This document shows positions 18,449 to 27,374 of a stretch of DNA of 64,000 nt, piece after piece. A model generated the notes under the pieces. It worked only from the letters and a program-made list of their open reading frames with translations, was not told where the DNA came from and did no database searches. The position numbers were made by a program, and so were the translations under genes. Position 1 is the stretch's first letter. Each line of letters opens with the position of its first letter. Source of the stretch: Cladocopium goreaui (lineage: Eukaryota > Sar > Dinophyceae > Suessiales > Symbiodiniaceae); contig CAMXCT020002713.1 of NCBI GenBank assembly GCA_947184155.2, forward strand, positions 1 through 64,000, written 5' to 3'.

Positions 18449-19336
18449 TTATGTGCCCCTCACATCAAAACTCAAAGCCCCCCATTGTACATCGGGACCA
18501 GATAATGACATGAAGCGCTGGACGCTCTCAAAGGTTGGTAGGCGCACCTTCTCCTCAATGACACAATGATGGTTTGCTCCCGAAATCGTCCCATCCCCGA
18601 TGAGACGTGGTTTCTTTCCAGGCGGCTGTGCTATTCCTAACTTGCCCGCGGCAACCAGATCACCCCACCGCTGTCGCGCTTCCGCCTCCCCTCCAATCAG
18701 TTCATAGGCATGACCTGCTGCCACATCCTTCAGCATTAGCTCCAGAGTAAGGTCTTCACGGTCTAAACCACTGCGCCAAGGCTGTAAATGAATTGACAGG
18801 TCATCTAAACCAAGGTTAGGGGCAGGCTCAGACGGCTCCCAAATACCTGAAAATGGAATTGGAGAGACTATACCTGTGGGTACACCGCGCTCCAAAAGTG
18901 GGGGAAGCAAGGCATCCTTGTCATCGCAACAAGCAGCTAATGCAGACCACGCCTCAAGCAAAAAGGGTTGATAAGGAGACACCTTTGTTGAACAATCAAA
19001 CCCCTTGTTCCGCAAAAAGGATACTAGATCGCGCTGAGCTTGATGTATTTCCTCAGGAGAAAACAAGCAATTTGCATTTGGGTGCTGCGAATGGGCTTGA
19101 AGCCGCTCGACAACCCCCCAGGAAACAACTAAAGATTGAAAATGTCTCCGAAGCTCACGCAGCACATCAGAATCAGCACGTGGAATTAACCAATCTGCAG
19201 AAGAAGCGCATCCTCCCCCGTCAGCGATGGGAAAAGGCGCGGCCATTGATACCGGCGCGGCGCGGGGCGAAGGGGCTACCGCCTCATGGGGCGTCAACGC
19301 AGGCAACTCGCAAGAATCATTGCTCGCATCCACCAC
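18449..19336 (-). CDS. Element G pol, 5' part: RT N-terminal region
   Basis: The frame is open from the UGA at 19364 without interruption. It holds the DGG leader (ADGGGCASSADWLIPRADSD), AAGKLGIAQPPGKKPRLIGD and the start of motif A (GALSFDVRGT), where a frameshift brings the stop at 18449. The first listed start is a GUG 9 codons after the UGA, so translation as a Gag-Pol fusion is more plausible than a separate start. Confidence 0.8.
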   Translation of the reverse strand: MVDASNDSCELPALTPHEAVAPSPRAAPVSMAAPFPIADGGGCASSADWLIPRADSDVLRELRRHFQSLVVSWGVVERLQAHSQHPNANCLFSPEEIHQAQRDLVSFLRNKGFDCSTKVSPYQPFLLEAWSALAACCDDKDALLPPLLERGVPTGIVSPIPFSGIWEPSEPAPNLGLDDLSIHLQPWRSGLDREDLTLELMLKDVAAGHAYELIGGEAEARQRWGDLVAAGKLGIAQPPGKKPRLIGDGTISGANHHCVIEEKVRLPTFESVQRFMSLSGPDVQWGALSFDVRGT

Positions 19337-19363
19337 CGAACTTTTTGCTGGGCCGGCAAATAG

Positions 19364-19366
19364 TCA
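19364..19366 (-). other. Gag-Pol UGA, element G
   Basis: Gag ends HSAVE-UGA, followed in frame by CUA UUU GCC and an open pol frame. UGA-CUA is a known leaky stop context in other eukaryotic and viral mRNAs (established knowledge); use here is inferred. Confidence 0.7.
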
Positions 19367-20506
19367 CTCCACGGCACTATGATCAAATTTGCAAGCGTCA
19401 CCAAAAGAACATTTGCCATGCTGTTTGAAAGCGAAACAAGGCGGCTTCCCTTTTTGATGTGGGGCTTCAGACATTTTCCCTTTTCCGTGCCTGCCTCGTG
19501 GCCTCTTGGCATCAACAAGCGGCTGCGGCAAGGTGCGCTTGGGCCCCTTGGCACTGATCACCGATTCTGCATTGACCACCTTGGGTTTGGGTTGCAGCCA
19601 CATTTGCAAGCTGTGGCGCACCACCACCACTTCATGAAGAGCGGAATCAAAATGGAATCCATCACTCAGTAAGGCATTGAGTTGACGACACAATTCGCCA
19701 TCTGCATGTTCTGCTTCGGCCAGAGTTGGGGATCGAAGACCCAGTGACCCCAAACCAGGAGCGGCATACAGCCCCATGAATGCCTGCACCAATCGTCGAC
19801 CTGCACCAAGGTGGCACCAACCTACTAATGCCCATGCTACTGAACGTAATAAAAGCAAACGCTGAACACCATAATGAGAAGGCGACGGGTCTTGCTCCAA
19901 TGCGTTGACATGTCCCGCAGCATCAGCCAGCACATCAAGAAAGGTCTTCTCCTTGTTCCCCGCTTGTTTGGCGCGATCCGCTTGCGCTTCACTGAGAATC
20001 TGCCGCCATGGAATGAAACGGAGCTCATTGGCCGCTTTTTGCGCAAAGACCATCTGAACCAACGCCTTGCAAGGTCTGGTATCGCCCACGATCACTTCTG
20101 CCGGATAATTTTTCGTGAAATCCGACCACAATTTTTGCAGAGCATCACTTGTGAGTCGCGGGCCAACATCGAAGCCAAACAGATTGGAAGATACTTTGGC
20201 AGGTACGGCAGGTGCTGCCTGTGCTGCTACACTTGGCGGGCCATCGCAGATTGTGCGGCACTCATGCAAAAGCCGGCGCAAACACCCGGCTTCTGCAGAC
20301 TGAAGCATGGGTGCAGCTGCCTTGATGTCTATCTGTGCTTCATCCAAAATTGCACCAAAAGTCTCCTCGGAGCCTTCTTTCAATGGCCAAAAGAATTTTG
20401 CTGGGGTTGTAAATCCGCGGGACTCCAAGGCTTTTATAATCGGATCAACTACCCCAATCTTGGCGCACAAGGATTGGAAAGTCTCTGTGCAGTCCATTGC
20501 CGTCAT
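19364..20506 (-). CDS. Element G gag-like protein with CCCH finger
   Basis: I chose the AUG at 20506 (MTAMDCTETFQSLCAKIG) because the longer opening to 20599 only adds a reading of a T-rich tract, and because F gag aligns from the same region. The middle part has IPWRQILSEAQADR and WALVGWCHLGAGRRLVQAFM, shared with F. The C-terminal finger CFAFKQHGKCSFGDACKFDH (C-x8-C-x5-C-x3-H) follows a basic stretch. Full length about 380 residues. Likely nucleocapsid/RNA-binding protein. Intact. Confidence 0.75.
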   Translation of the reverse strand: MTAMDCTETFQSLCAKIGVVDPIIKALESRGFTTPAKFFWPLKEGSEETFGAILDEAQIDIKAAAPMLQSAEAGCLRRLLHECRTICDGPPSVAAQAAPAVPAKVSSNLFGFDVGPRLTSDALQKLWSDFTKNYPAEVIVGDTRPCKALVQMVFAQKAANELRFIPWRQILSEAQADRAKQAGNKEKTFLDVLADAAGHVNALEQDPSPSHYGVQRLLLLRSVAWALVGWCHLGAGRRLVQAFMGLYAAPGLGSLGLRSPTLAEAEHADGELCRQLNALLSDGFHFDSALHEVVVVRHSLQMWLQPKPKVVNAESVISAKGPKRTLPQPLVDAKRPRGRHGKGKMSEAPHQKGKPPCFAFKQHGKCSFGDACKFDHSAVE

Positions 20507-20774
20507 GAGCAAAACACAATCAAATGAAATGTGAATCAAGCGAGAGTAATCTCTTGCAAGTACATGCAGCACACACGATCTATGTTCGCTATAGCACAAG
20601 AAGGAAAAGCCGAATATGAAAACTTTACATGCAACCTTCCATCACTTTGGACACAAAAGGCGACATCCGCGCCAGGCATACGCAAAATTCAATCTATGAC
20701 TCAATAAAGCATGCCCTGATGCACAGCAAATAATCTTACCACAAACTGTTTGCCTCCTAGGATAACTCCTACAG

Positions 20775-21075
20775 AGCCCACCACAGCTCAACCTGCGCCA
20801 CTCGGACGCACCCAATGAGCACACCACGGCTCAACCTGCGCCACTCGGACGCACCCCACTGAGCACACCACGGCTCAACCTGCGCCGCTCGGACGCACCC
20901 CACTGAGCACACCACGGCTCAACCTGCGCCACTCGGACGCACCCCACTGAGCATACCACAGCTCAACCTGCGCCACCCGGACGCACCCCATAGAGCACAC
21001 CACGGCTCAACCTGCGCCACACGGACGCACCCCACTGAGCATACCACAGCTCAACCCGCGCCACACGGACGCAAC
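20775..21075. repeat. 44-bp minisatellite between YR and gag of element G
   Basis: About seven tandem units of 44 bp (CCACGGCTCAACCTGCGCC... then GGACGCACCCCACTGAGCACA), nearly identical. Each holds GAGC...GCTC arms around ACACCACG that could pair. The same gene interval carries unrelated minisatellites in F and J. Confidence 0.85.
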
Positions 21076-21203
21076 GCAACGACCAACAATGACCAAAGCA
21101 GCCTGTAAATTAACACCACTTACGCTATCCGGGCGCTAAAGCTGGCACACTGTCCGCGTAATGGACGCAAGCAATCACACTAGTGGACATGGCCACAAGG
21201 ACA

Positions 21204-23027
21204 TCACACCGCAGCTGCACAAGCCGGATGAGCACAAGGCAAATAAATCTCTTCACTATCTGCTGGACTGGAATGCCATACCTCCCACCTCGGTGGGCGC
21301 AGAACTTGCCGTGGAGCGCAAGCTCGAGCAAATTCATCAGTTCCAAGGCAAATTGCTGCGTGATAAAAACAAGTGGAAGTATTTACCACAAAAACTCCTG
21401 CTGTCAAAGGCTGCGTCGAAACCTGAATCACAGAAGCCTCATCAGAGTCAGAGTCGCTTGACATAGACGAAGAAGAACTTGACTCCGAATCATCTTCGGT
21501 TTCTGAACCATTGTCAGCATTGCACCTAACCTGGTAAGCGGGCACTTGCAAACCACTAGGTATCCAAGATAACAATGGCAACGGCTGCGCAGGCACTGTT
21601 TCTGAGGCAGGTGGCGAAGAACCTCTAGCTTGGGGTGTTAGGGGAACCCAACCCTGACGAACATGGTGTAGCACATGCAACTGAGCCCGCAGAGCTGGCA
21701 ACACATCATCGCGGCTATATTTGCTCGCCATCTTTGTTCCAGAATCTCTTCCACGATGATGGCCCCACAACCGACGTTGAGTGTGATCAACATCAAGCTG
21801 CAGGGCCCAAGACAAGCCAGTGGTCTTAAGGCTATGTAACGTGTAGTTACATGCTTGCTCAGGTAACACACCCCCAACCGAAACCAAAAGTTTGCGAAGA
21901 AGACCTAGTGCATAGGCAAAGTTCGCGCGTGCACCCCCAGGGCCAGTTAAAAGAAAATCACACTGTCGCATAACATTGCAAAGTTGTAAAACGCCATCAT
22001 CCCAAGCAGCGTAGAGCCCAAGGGTCAATATACCAAAGGGCATACCATCCCGAGCAGATTTTGTTCGATAGCAACGTCCCCGCACAACTCCTCGCTCGAG
22101 AAAGATGGAACTGACATCAATTCTTTGAATGTCACTAAAACGCAGAGCGCCCCATACCATCATCAAAAAGACAACTAAAGCCAACGTATTTTGAGTCACC
22201 GACGTAGCTAGATCTTCATGGACTTGCGCTTCAAAGGCAGCAACCACAAAAAGGGGAAGGGGAAGAGCTTCTTTACAAGGTACTCCTGTGGCTGGTGACT
22301 CACACCAAGCTAGAATCACTGGGTGCGCCAACGTGTCGAGCCAAGCTTTCCACCCCATGAGGGATGCAACAAACTTCAAAGAACAAAGGGAAGACTTTGC
22401 ACCACCTAAACACTTGCCGTTTGCCACCAATGCCTGAATAAATGCAACCAAGTCAATCAAAGGAGGATCATACACTGGCCAATTTTGATGTAACGCAAAT
22501 TGACTCCAAAGCCGCCAACTTGGCAGATGGCGGCGCAAAGTTGAAGCTGCCTTTTGATGTAGAACTCGATCTAAGGACGACTGCGCCAAGAAGCCTAGTT
22601 CCGCAAATGCAGGAGCCTGTGAGATAAACGGTGTCAAAGTTGCAATCCATGCATCACACCATTTCTGAAGCTCTAACTCCTCAGCATGACGGCCTGAACC
22701 AATCCCAATGATAGGACCAACTCTGGAAGAACCTGATCCTTGAACTGCATGATGTTCAACTAAATCAACTCCTCCACGGGGCATAGCATCTGACAACTTC
22801 GGCCATGAAGACCAAGTGTCTGGCTTCACGCCAATCACTGGAGCAGCCAGGCCCGACCCCCGCTGACTCACGACAGTGCGGGAGGGGCCAGGACAAGGAG
22901 GCGCAGTTCCAGCACGCGCATAATAAGGGCCTAAACCCACCTGGTGTCGCTCACGCAACATCGCAGCAAAACACAAGAAAAGAAATCTAACCACCAGGCA
23001 AGGGCTAGCCAATCCACAAGATAACAC
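21204..23027 (-). CDS. Element G tyrosine recombinase
   Basis: 607 codons as opened, though the first 22 are read from repeat A1 and a T-rich tract; AUG in LCFAAMLRERHQ is a likelier start (near 22961). Core-binding region KAASTLRRHLPSWRLWSQFA. Catalytic positions: Arg in GALRFSDIQRID, HxxK in LHSLKTTGLSW, GHHRGRDS, and KYSRDDVLPAL for the nucleophile. A long acidic Ser linker (ETEDDSESSSSSSMSSDSDS) leads to a C-terminal Cys module (CAHPAC). The coding frame is intact. F has the same protein with frameshifts. Integrase/circle resolvase role is inferred from family. Confidence 0.85.
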   Translation of the reverse strand: MLSCGLASPCLVVRFLFLCFAAMLRERHQVGLGPYYARAGTAPPCPGPSRTVVSQRGSGLAAPVIGVKPDTWSSWPKLSDAMPRGGVDLVEHHAVQGSGSSRVGPIIGIGSGRHAEELELQKWCDAWIATLTPFISQAPAFAELGFLAQSSLDRVLHQKAASTLRRHLPSWRLWSQFALHQNWPVYDPPLIDLVAFIQALVANGKCLGGAKSSLCSLKFVASLMGWKAWLDTLAHPVILAWCESPATGVPCKEALPLPLFVVAAFEAQVHEDLATSVTQNTLALVVFLMMVWGALRFSDIQRIDVSSIFLERGVVRGRCYRTKSARDGMPFGILTLGLYAAWDDGVLQLCNVMRQCDFLLTGPGGARANFAYALGLLRKLLVSVGGVLPEQACNYTLHSLKTTGLSWALQLDVDHTQRRLWGHHRGRDSGTKMASKYSRDDVLPALRAQLHVLHHVRQGWVPLTPQARGSSPPASETVPAQPLPLLSWIPSGLQVPAYQVRCNADNGSETEDDSESSSSSSMSSDSDSDEASVIQVSTQPLTAGVFVVNTSTCFYHAAICLGTDEFARACAPRQVLRPPRWEVWHSSPADSEEIYLPCAHPACAAAV

Positions 23028-23249
23028 TATCCAAGTGCACCATACACAGGGGAACTACTTCACAGCTCACACTGTCAGGAAACTTAACAAATCAACAATG
23101 TGCAATTTCACACAAGGGGCCAACCCACACGCTCACAGTTAAGCTCCACAATCTGCCTACATGAACTAGCCATGCATCAACACCTACAAGGCAAGGTAAA
23201 TTTAGAGAGGGATCGATTCTTTAGTGCAAGCTCTCAAGAATGCAGTACC
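22978..23249 (-). repeat. Element G terminal repeat A1
   Basis: Outer 5' repeat. The YR frame opens inside it, and TTTCTTTTCTTGTGTTTTGC follows at its inner edge on the minus strand. Confidence 0.9.
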
Positions 23250-23823
23250 AGGCCCTAAAGCGGTTCCGCAAGGTTTTTGCCCTACGGCTTCCCCAGACTC
23301 TCAACCAAGCAAGCTCCGGTTTGTCCAGAGTAACGATCTGCAGGGCAACCGGCAAACATGACTCCTCAATGATGCTAGCAAGTTCCAACGCATACCTTCT
23401 GCGTTCCCTGTCTTCCTTCTCTGCGCGGCTGCCAAGTCCTCCAAGATCCTTGGATCGCTTTTGTGCGCGCCGAGCTGCTTCAAGGAAAGCCTTGGGGTCG
23501 TTGTGCACAATCTCCTCAAATTCCAGTGAAGGCTTCGATGGGGCCGGTTCGCCCGGCAACAACAGAGTTCCGGCAATCCCTTCCAGATGCAAACGACGTC
23601 TGCGCTTCATGCCAGGTCCAGCTGAAATTTTCCACTGCAGCAAGTTCTCAACAGCTGATTCCAGAAATGCATCAGAAATCGAATCAGAATCAGAGCACAA
23701 AAGTTTGACCAGTGAACGCGCTTCTTCTGCAGCGTCAAACGCCTCGTAGAAATGTCTGACCTCCCCAAACGTCTCTGCAACCAGCCTCAAGATATTTGCA
23801 CCAAGAAATGCCAGATCATCCAT
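23250..23823 (-). pseudogene. Gene H, 5' part: recombinase N-terminal region
   Basis: Begins MDDLAFLGANILRL. Acidic N-terminus, then a very basic helix-rich stretch (EAARRAQKRSKDLGGLGSRA; RERRRYALELASIIEE), ending in RAKTLRNRFRAW where element G enters at CC. In frame with 16264 downwards. With the 3' part it makes about 685 residues, long for a simple recombinase. Confidence 0.7.
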
Positions 23824-24370
23824 TGCTTGCGGCCCAACGGGCTAGCTACCGGCGCCCCATCCTATCAAAAATTTTGACAACTCCTAGGTCCTCAGCCTTA
23901 TCTGCACATGGATGGGAAATGACGGACCGGTACAGCTGAGCGATGTGAGAATGCTGAAGCCCAGCAAAAATTTGAATACATTGATCTGACAAGATCCCCT
24001 GGAAAATGATTTCTCATCTCTGAAGATTGTCCAATAAAATTTTGACATGCCTCGACTGAACATGTCCGCATCTCCAAATGATTCTGCTCAAATGAAATCA
24101 CTGAAATTGGAAACTGAAAATAAACGCCGACGAAAAGGAAGTCATTCCGAGTCCGCCGCTCAAACTGAAACTTCCGCAAAGCAAGAAGAGAGACAAAGAC
24201 CAGAGAGACAAGCAACCAGGAAGGGCCCCGAAAGGGAAGCCAGCCAGAAGCAGGCAGTACGCTGACACCGAAAGAGGGGAAGCACCAGCACCCTGGGGAA
24301 AGAAGCGGACAACAAGCACCCGGCCCTCCCTCCCAGCAGCCCCTGCGAACAGTCACCAAAAAGGGGACCT
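23824..24370. other. Spacer between gene H and truncated element J
   Basis: About 550 bp with no credible gene. Purine-rich on the plus strand (AGAGAGACAAAGACCAGAG-like) at 24180-24350. J pol ends abruptly at its right edge, so a deletion or rearrangement breakpoint lies near 24371-24385. Confidence 0.5.
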
Positions 24371-25347
24371 TTAGGACCATAGGCGGTGCCCCGTTCTCAC
24401 GAAGGCTGCAGCCAAACGCGACCACCAATAACTCGCCCAGGAAGCACCAAAGTGCGCAGTCCGGTAAAAGACCCAATGACAAACACCATCTTGATCAGGC
24501 ACAGCGAAAATACTAAGTCCCTGTTCTGACGGGTGAATTTTTACGCGTTTGTGCGCTTTGTTGGAATCCAAGCTGAAAGCGATCCAATCTTGATGCGCAT
24601 GCCGAGAAACGAAGGCCCCAATGCTAGAGATCCCAGGGAGTTCAAAATTTTCTCTCTGATGCGACACAAGCCATTTACGTTTGAAATTGAGCTGTCACCG
24701 ACTAACCTTGGGGCAGAACCGTCTTTCTTTACAACGCCGAACTTGCCAGCAGCGCAGTGCGGGCCAAACCGCTTTCGAGCTTCCTCCATGCCAGCAGGGA
24801 GCCACTCAGCAAAGCCGTCCTTTACATCAGATTGCACAAGTGCCAACAGCAGGCCTGGATCATCGAGGCCAGAAGGCCAAGGTTCATCCCACACCAGAAG
24901 TTCATCAGGAGGTCGATCTGCAACCTCGATTTCTCGCCAAATACCAGAGGGCGGAATTGTTTCTAGTACACCTGTTGGCACACCCAAAGCCAGCTGGTCT
25001 GGCAGCCCCACGTCTGTATCAGACCAGAGCTGCAGCATTCCTTTAAGCAGATCTAGCGTGATAGGCTGATGACTAGCAATTGTCTCGCTGCATGCACACC
25101 CTTGCTTTTTCAAAAAAGAACACAGATCACTACGTAGCACCTGGATCTCTTCGTCACTCAACAAAGGCGTGCGCGCACACGTGAGAACATGCTCACGAAG
25201 TCGCGGGACCAAGCCCCAATCCATAATTCTAGACCACCACACCTGCCTCAAGTCTGCTGCAAGGTCTGGATCACGCGGCGCACACCAATCACCATCCGAG
25301 CACATCCCCCCGCCATCACGCAATTTCACTCTAAAAACCTGAAGCAC
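24371..25347 (-). pseudogene. Element J pol: truncated RT N-terminal region
   Basis: RT leader LRDGGGMCSDGDWCAPRD and CAAGKFGVVKKDGSAPRLVGD are clear in 25347-24541. The motif A part (WIAFSLDSNKAHKRVKIHP, SYWWSRLAAAFVRTGHR) continues in another frame (24667-24371), so one frameshift lies near 24600. The catalytic aspartates are lost by truncation. Confidence 0.75.
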
Positions 25348-25507
25348 TACCTATCTGCAATGCGGGTTCAAATGCAACCGGTTCCTTGGAACCCTGGGCA
25401 ATCAAACAATACGGATTTTCTGGCACAGGGGAGCCGCCGCTGGGTCGTCGGGCTTGAGTCACCGCACCGACTGTTGGGCACCCAGCGGAGCCGGCGTCAT
25501 AGGATTG

Positions 25508-25510
25508 TCA
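25508..25510 (-). other. Gag UGA, element J
   Basis: Gag ends QSKE-UGA-CAA. The same frame stays open about 60 codons further (to about 25335), then a one-base shift would be needed to enter the RT frame. Fits a decayed gag-UGA-pol arrangement. Confidence 0.5.
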
Positions 25511-26677
25511 CTCCTTGCTCTGTGGGCAAGACCGCGAATCATGCTGCGAACTGCCACACGAAGCACACACATGCTTAAATCTGCAATTGGGATCCGAGCA
25601 ACGACCATCCATCCAAGCAAAACATTCGCCAGACCGTGGTTTTTTGGATGCAGAGGGCAAGGGCAGGCGTCGCTTTGGCCGGGACATGTTCTCTGCCGTT
25701 TCATCCGGCAGCCCGTTGCGCTTCAACGGCTTGCCTTTCCCATTGCCTTTGCCCTCCCCCTTTGGTCTGTCACTGCGCATCGGCTTTGGGACCGAGACCA
25801 GCAAGTGGCGCAAGATGTCTCGTTCCACCAATACCTGGTGGAGAGCATCATCCATACTGAAGCCCGCAAAACACAAATCAAATACTTCCTGAACAGCCAC
25901 ATGGTCAGCCTCCTCCGCTTCTGCTCCAGACGGACCACGATAGGTGTCCCCAACCTTCTTGGTATAATAGGCTAGAAATTTTTTGTTGTAAAGCGTCCAC
26001 GAGCCTAGATGACATGCCCCACACATCGCAAAAGCATCGGCCCGTGTCTCCAGCAGGCACTGGATCCGGTACGCAGACTGAACATTGTCCGGCCCTCGCT
26101 CCTCCCGCAGGACTCCCATAGAGTCAGCTACTAAATGTAACAAGTCGTTGTGGGAGTCGGCAGCTCGCCGGGCCCGTGCCTCTTGCGATACAGCTTCTGA
26201 CAAGATACGCTTCCAGGGAATCCATTCCCAATGTTTGCCAACGCACTGCTGCTTGACTATTTGAAGCAAACCCATGGAAGGCAAAGTATCATGGCAAAAC
26301 ACATGTGATGCATATTTTGCTTCTACTTCTTTGCGCATGCGGTCACGGTCAGTAGTAGACTTTTTCGTGCAGGCAGGAAGTGGCGCGGCAGTTGACACAC
26401 CGGCTTCTGGCGCAGGTGGGGGCGCAGGCTTAGAAACTTGCTGCCACAAAATCCTGCACTTAGCCGCCACCGGATGCGAGATCCATTCCGCTGGTGGTAA
26501 ATCTTTGAAAGCTTCACACTTGCTTTGGAAGCGAGTCAGCCAGGCTTCAAGCGCCGAACTGTCCGTAAAGGCAAATCCGAAGATGTCAGCTGCATCATAG
26601 CCCTCCTGGCTGATTGCTTCCTGAATCGCTTCAGCCAACCCCACCTTTGTCATGATCTCCGACCAAGATGAAGGCAT
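25508..26677 (-). CDS. Element J gag-like protein with CCCH finger
   Basis: AUG at 26677 (MPSSWSEIMTKVGLAEAIQE) chosen over the longer opening, whose extra residues are a translated T-rich tract. Shares IPWKRILSEAVSQEAR and FAMCGACHLGSWTLYNKKFL with A, F and G. The finger CFAWMDGRCSDPNCRFKH is followed by CASCGSSQHDSRSC, the same two-part arrangement as in A. About 390 residues, intact. Confidence 0.75.
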   Translation of the reverse strand: MPSSWSEIMTKVGLAEAIQEAISQEGYDAADIFGFAFTDSSALEAWLTRFQSKCEAFKDLPPAEWISHPVAAKCRILWQQVSKPAPPPAPEAGVSTAAPLPACTKKSTTDRDRMRKEVEAKYASHVFCHDTLPSMGLLQIVKQQCVGKHWEWIPWKRILSEAVSQEARARRAADSHNDLLHLVADSMGVLREERGPDNVQSAYRIQCLLETRADAFAMCGACHLGSWTLYNKKFLAYYTKKVGDTYRGPSGAEAEEADHVAVQEVFDLCFAGFSMDDALHQVLVERDILRHLLVSVPKPMRSDRPKGEGKGNGKGKPLKRNGLPDETAENMSRPKRRLPLPSASKKPRSGECFAWMDGRCSDPNCRFKHVCASCGSSQHDSRSCPQSKE

Positions 26678-26869
26678 GGTGCCACGCAGCAACAATAAAA
26701 ACAACAAACGTTGCAAAACCTTGAGCACACGTGTCAATTAAGCTTTAACTGGCTCGACCTCACGTCGCAACACCGCGCATGGCAGAAAGAAAAAACTCCG
26801 CATGGTGCAAGACCAGTCACACAAACTGCGCAAAGGAAACTGCAAGACACATTGCAACAGCCTACTGCA

Positions 26870-27195
26870 CCGAAGGGAAAGAAGAGCTGCTTCCTGCAGC
26901 GAGAAAGAGAAAGCTGCCTCCTGCAGCGAGAAAGAGAAAGCTGCCTCCTGCAGCACAAGAGAAAAGCTGCCTCCTGCAGGAAAAAAAAGGAAAAGCTGCC
27001 TCCTGCAGCAAGAAAGAAAAGCTGCCTCCTGCAGCACAAGAGAAAAGCTGCCTCCTGCAGCACAAGAGAAAAGCTGCCTCCTGCAGCACAAGAGAAAAGC
27101 TGCCTCCTGCAGCACAAGAGAAAAGTTGCCACCTGCAGCAAGAAAGAAAAGCTGCCTCCTGCAGCAAAAAGGAAAAGCTGCCTCACGCAGCGTAC
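26870..27195. repeat. 26-bp minisatellite between YR and gag of element J
   Basis: Tandem units of about 20-26 bp built on AAGCTGCCTCCTGCAGCA followed by AGAAA-type spacers. Each unit contains GCTGC-CTCCT-GCAGC, a perfect 5-bp stem hairpin. Open frames in both strands (PPAAQEKSCL or GGSFS repeats) are by-products of the repeat. Confidence 0.85.
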
Positions 27196-27374
27196 CCGAA
27201 CGAAATGAAGCTGTAGCAGCATGTATATGAATATGCATACAGATTTTGAAACTGCATCCTGCGGCCAAAAGCGAGCAACTGCCACCTGCAGCTGAGCATG
27301 TACTTAAGAGCTGCTATACAAGCAACACTAAGCAGAAATAACTTGCACACAGGATGTCGCCCAACGTCGGGACT

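Larger units (their letters stand above)
16265..23249 (-). mobile_element. Element G: complete YR retroelement nested in gene H
   Basis: About 6.99 kb. Minus strand: A1 23249-22978, YR, minisatellite, gag, pol, B1 17010-16867, A2 16868-16601, 192-bp linker, B2 16408-16265. The dinucleotide CC is shared by both ends and the inner junction (16265-16266, 16867-16868, 23248-23249). Excision at CC rejoins gene H in frame (...FRAW-NKFRSW...). Pol has one frameshift. Closest relative in the window is element F. Confidence 0.9.

Noticed and set aside
22900-23027. Hydrophobic N-termini (G YR, A gag, D gag, J YR) as signal peptides
   Set aside because: They are readings of T-rich tracts at the repeat/gene border, upstream of better AUGs.
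20775-27195. Regular repeats that might be taken for CRISPR arrays
   Set aside because: Units are head-to-tail without unique spacers, in a eukaryotic retroelement context, and no cas genes are present.
26711-27285. Long overlapping ORFs of PPAA/KSCLLQ or GGSFSLV repeats on both strands
   Set aside because: They are translations of the 26-bp minisatellite in element J and are open in all frames.
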